Of a DNA stretch of 64,000 bases, positions 61,434-64,000 are shown piece after piece (the stretch's first letter is position 1; each line of letters opens with the position of its first letter). The notes under the pieces were generated by a model, which did no database searches, was not told the origin of the DNA, and was given only the letters and a program-made list of their open reading frames with translations. A program made the position numbers and the translations under genes. The DNA is from Flavobacteriales bacterium (GTDB taxonomy: Bacteria; Bacteroidota; Bacteroidia; Flavobacteriales_F; PHOS-HE28). The DNA lies in NCBI GenBank assembly GCA_016788205.1, contig JAEUTA010000013.1, positions 86,186-150,185 on the forward strand. Reading direction: 5' to 3'.

Positions 61434-62315
61434 CTAGCTGCCCATCTGCTGCTTGGCCTCGATGCTCAACGTGGCATGAGGGACCAGACGCAGACGCTCC
61501 TTGCTGATCAAACGACCCGTGACCCGGCAGATGCCGTAGGTCTTGTTGCGGATGCGCAGCAAGGCGTCTTCCAGATGCTTGATGAACTTCTCCTGACGGC
61601 TGGCTAGCTGCGCGGTCTCCTCGCGGCTCAACGTCTCGCTGCCGTCCTCGATCATCTTGAACGAGGGGCTGGTGTCGTCCGTGCCGTTGTTATCCGTATT
61701 CGCCAAGGTCTGCTTCAACAGGTCGTAGTCCTTGCGGGCCTCGTCCAGCTTCTTGTTGATCAGGTCGCGGAATTCGGAAAGCTCATCATCGCTGTAACGC
61801 ACCTTGTCGGCGCTTTCAAGCGTGCTCACTTGTTTCTTCACGACCGGGGCTCCCATGGGGCGGTTAGGTGCGACTACCTGGGTGACCAGCGGTTTGCTGG
61901 CAGCAGAGGCTTTCGACTCCTTAACGGCCTTTTCTTCCTTCTTCGTTTCCTTCTTCACGGGTTTTTCCGGTGCGGGGGCCGGTTTCACGCTTTTCGGTGC
62001 AGGTACAGGTTTAGCTGCCGGAGCAGGCTTGGTCTCGATCTTCTTGGCCGGGGTCTTCGCAACGGGTTTCGCAGGAGCGACCTTCTTCGCAACGGCTTTC
62101 GGAGCGGGTTTGGCAGGGGCGGCTTTTTTGGCCACCGGCTTCACCGGCTTTTTCGCTGCTTTCGGAGCGGGCTTCGCGACCACTTTCTTCGCCGGTGCCT
62201 TGGCCGCTTTCTTCGGCGCCGCCTTCTTAGCCGCCGGTTTCGCGGCGGGCTTCGAGGCTTTCTTCGGCGTTGCCTTCACTGGCTTCGCCGCCTTCTTCGC
62301 TGGTTTCTTGGCCAT
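61434..62315 (-). CDS. DksA/TraR-like protein with long Lys/Ala/Pro-rich tail
   Basis: 293 residues from MAKKPAKKAAKP. Residues 1-~150 are a Lys/Ala/Pro low-complexity tail (KKAAPKKAAKAPAKK units). The C-terminal ~130 residues are a DksA/TraR coiled-coil plus zinc-knuckle region: ELSEFRDLINKKLDEARKDYDLL, then the end YGICRVTGRLISKERLRLVPHATLSIEAK. Only one of the four zinc cysteines of canonical DksA remains (Cys in YGIC), as in many Bacteroidota relatives. It may bind RNA polymerase through its secondary channel while the tail binds nucleic acid. TATATTTGC at 62342 is a clear promoter box. Confidence 0.85.
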   Translation of the reverse strand: MAKKPAKKAAKPVKATPKKASKPAAKPAAKKAAPKKAAKAPAKKVVAKPAPKAAKKPVKPVAKKAAPAKPAPKAVAKKVAPAKPVAKTPAKKIETKPAPAAKPVPAPKSVKPAPAPEKPVKKETKKEEKAVKESKASAASKPLVTQVVAPNRPMGAPVVKKQVSTLESADKVRYSDDELSEFRDLINKKLDEARKDYDLLKQTLANTDNNGTDDTSPSFKMIEDGSETLSREETAQLASRQEKFIKHLEDALLRIRNKTYGICRVTGRLISKERLRLVPHATLSIEAKQQMGS

Positions 62316-62341
62316 GACTATCCCGGTTTTGAAAAATGTCC

Positions 62342-62350
62342 GCAAATATA
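62342..62350 (-). promoter_or_regulatory. -7 promoter box TATATTTGC before the DksA-like gene
   Basis: Minus-strand TATATTTGC, a full match to TAnnTTTG, 26 bases before the ATG at 62315, in the gap after ileS. Confidence 0.55.
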
Positions 62351-62364
62351 GGCGCCCACCCGCC

Positions 62365-64000
62365 TCAATTGGCCGACCGCACTAGGCTGAGCGCGCAGCG
62401 TGTGGTCTCGTCCAGCTCCAATTCGTGCACACCCGGCCCCCCATTGGGCAAAGCGTCCACAAGCACTTGGTCCTCAGGGGTTATGGCCAGTGTTTCGGCG
62501 AGAATATGACCGGCATGTGAGCGTATGGCCTGCTCGAATCGGCTATCCCCGTTGCGCTGGATGCGCAGGTCGATACGGTCCGTGATCTCCAGGCCGCTCT
62601 CTTTCCGAAGGGTCTGAATGCGGCTGACGAGCTCGCGGGCGATGCCTTCATGGATCAGCGCATCGTTCAGGGTGATGTCGAGGGCTACGGTCAATGCGCC
62701 ATCACTGGCCACGCTCAATCCGGGCACGTTCTCAGCGGTGATCTCCACATCGTCGCGCAGCAGCTCTACTTCTTGTCCTTCGACAGTGAGCCTCAAGCTG
62801 CCCTTCGTTTCCAACTCCGCGATCTGCGCCTGATCGAACGCGGTGACCGCAGCGGCCACGCTCTTCATCAACTTGCCCAAGCGCGCGCCGAGTTTCGGGA
62901 AGATCGGCTTGATCTTCTTCGTGAGTTTGCTCTCGCTCGCGTCCAGGATCACGAGCTCCTTCACGTTCACCTCGCTCAACACCAATTCGCGGATCGCATC
63001 GAGACGCGTGCGCATCGTTGCGTCCGTCACAGGCACCATCATTTTCTGCAAGGGCTGACGCACGCGGTGGCCTTCCTTCTTGCGGATGCTCAGCACGAGC
63101 GATGTCAGTTTCTGTGCAAGCGCAGTGCGTTGCTCAAGCTCGAGGTCGATCGCTTTTTCATCGTGCTTCGGCCAGTTGCTCAAGTGAACGCTCGTTCCGG
63201 TTAGATCGCGATACAGCCGATCACTGAAGAACGGCGCGATCGGCGCGCTCAACATCGCGATCACTTCGAGGCAACGGTGCAGCGTTTGGAACGCGGCGTT
63301 CTTGTCCGCGCCCATTTCACCTTTCCAGAAACGACGGCGGTTCAAGCGCACGTACCAGTTGCTCAGGTCCTCTACAACGAAGTCCTGGATGGCACGTGCA
63401 GCGATGGTCGGCTCGTAGTCAGCATAATTCGCGTCCGCGAGCTTCATCACGCTGTTCAAGCGCGAGAGGATCCAGCGGTCGCTTTCGGTCAATGTGGCTT
63501 CACCAGGAACTCCACCCCCCGGCCTCACCCCATCCCTCTCCAAAGGAGAGGGAGCAAAACCATCGATGTTCGCGTACAATGCGAAGAAGTTGTAAGTGTT
63601 GAAGAGCGCGCGGAAGAACTTGCGCTGCACTTCGGTGATGCCCTCCGCGTCGAACTTCAGGTTGTCCCACGGCGAGGCGTTGCTGATCATGTACCAGCGT
63701 ACCGCATCGGCGCCGTACTGGTCCAGCGTCTTGAACGGATCCACCGCGTTGCCCAAGCGCTTGCTCATCTTCTGGCCCACCTTGTCAAGCACCAGGCCAT
63801 TGCTCACCACGGTCTGGTAGGCGACATTGTCCTGCGTGAGCGTGGCGATGGCGTGCAGCGTGTAGAACCAACCGCGGGTTTGATCGACACCTTCCGCGAT
63901 GAAGGCGGCAGGGAACTTCTCCTTGAAGGTCGCCTCGTTCTCGAAGGGGTAGTGCCACTGCGCGTAGGGCATCGCGCCGCTGTCGAACCACACATCGATC
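62365..64000 (-). CDS. ileS: Isoleucyl-tRNA synthetase, C-terminal part (cut by window edge)
   Basis: About 545 residues of a class I synthetase; the 5' part lies beyond 64000. The visible start continues DVWFDSG, then HAIATLTQDNVAYQTVVSNGLVLDKVGQKMSKRLGNAVDP with the KMSKS-like loop KMSKR, followed by the anticodon-binding helices (YNFFALYANIDGF, SRLNSVMKLADANY) and a C-terminal domain. It charges tRNA-Ile and edits valine. A 47-base repeat-like stretch (63511-63557) is inserted in frame near the ANIDGF region. Confidence 0.95.
   Translation of the reverse strand, partial: IDVWFDSGAMPYAQWHYPFENEATFKEKFPAAFIAEGVDQTRGWFYTLHAIATLTQDNVAYQTVVSNGLVLDKVGQKMSKRLGNAVDPFKTLDQYGADAVRWYMISNASPWDNLKFDAEGITEVQRKFFRALFNTYNFFALYANIDGFAPSPLERDGVRPGGGVPGEATLTESDRWILSRLNSVMKLADANYADYEPTIAARAIQDFVVEDLSNWYVRLNRRRFWKGEMGADKNAAFQTLHRCLEVIAMLSAPIAPFFSDRLYRDLTGTSVHLSNWPKHDEKAIDLELEQRTALAQKLTSLVLSIRKKEGHRVRQPLQKMMVPVTDATMRTRLDAIRELVLSEVNVKELVILDASESKLTKKIKPIFPKLGARLGKLMKSVAAAVTAFDQAQIAELETKGSLRLTVEGQEVELLRDDVEITAENVPGLSVASDGALTVALDITLNDALIHEGIARELVSRIQTLRKESGLEITDRIDLRIQRNGDSRFEQAIRSHAGHILAETLAITPEDQVLVDALPNGGPGVHELELDETTRCALSLVRSAN
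63511..63557. repeat. In-frame palindromic repeat inserted in ileS
   Basis: CCCTCTCC (63534-63541) pairs with GGAGAGGG (63545-63552) across an AAA loop; a CCACCCCCCGGCC and CTCACCCCATC run precedes it. This CTCACCCC..CCCTCTCC..GGAGAGGG layout is one I know from intergenic bacterial repeats. In the minus frame it encodes about 16 residues (PSPLERDGVRPGGG) that do not look like synthetase sequence. Confidence 0.7.

Overview
The window looks like chromosomal DNA of a GC-rich member of the Bacteroidota, most likely Flavobacteriales-like. Four things point there: a gldH gliding lipoprotein gene behind a RicT/PSP1 gene and a class A penicillin-binding protein, a protein with a type IX secretion C-terminal sorting domain, the order ileS / DksA-like / lspA, and start regions that mostly lack Shine-Dalgarno sequences but carry a Bacteroidota-type -7 box (TAnnTTyG) a few bases upstream. 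Coding density is very high. No gap between genes exceeds about 220 bp, and I see no rRNA, tRNA, CRISPR array, transposase or prophage genes.

Layout. 1-8.2 kb: cold-shock-domain protein, TIMP/NTR-like secreted protein, pgk, DNA polymerase III delta-prime, then ricT-gldH-PBP1A. 8.2-18.9 kb: the two subunits of a 3-oxoacid CoA-transferase, separated by a large membrane protein, run into a set of five multi-spanning GT-C-like membrane glycosyltransferase candidates and one GT2 (polyprenyl-phosphate-sugar synthase-like). 17.6-22 kb (minus strand): a compact run lipB, serine beta-lactamase-like hydrolase, conserved small protein, 3'-5' exonuclease, GT-C protein. 22-28.6 kb: a GxxExxY gene bracketed by 38-bp inverted repeats, a phosphoglucose/phosphomannose isomerase, an ORF that looks like a circularly permuted acyl carrier protein, lysS, a GNAT, a HEAT-repeat/cyclophilin lipoprotein and a DUF1232-like protein. 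28.7-44 kb: M28 peptidase, gpsA, LysE-type exporter, an aldehyde dehydrogenase, a GT2, an outer-membrane-like protein, a T9SS cargo protein, uvrC, a 1133-residue beta-propeller/di-heme cytochrome with Ca-binding-like C-terminal repeats, and lpxD.

44-56 kb holds the most intriguing group. All on the minus strand are a class III aminotransferase, a nitrilase-fold amidohydrolase, a VOC protein, a large Orn/Lys/Arg-type decarboxylase, an ATP-grasp ligase, a C45/Ntn-type amide hydrolase or acyltransferase, and an aldehyde dehydrogenase. Together they could form a polyamine or amino-acid-amine conjugation/degradation route (inference). One visibly AT-richer OLD-family ATPase/Toprim nuclease gene, a possible phage-defence gene, sits in the middle on the opposite strand.

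56-64 kb: a lamin-tail-domain exported protein, asd, an outer-membrane-like protein, lspA, a DksA-like protein with a very long Lys/Ala/Pro tail, and the 3' part of ileS, which runs off the window end. All functional calls rest on reading motifs by eye; no database search was run.
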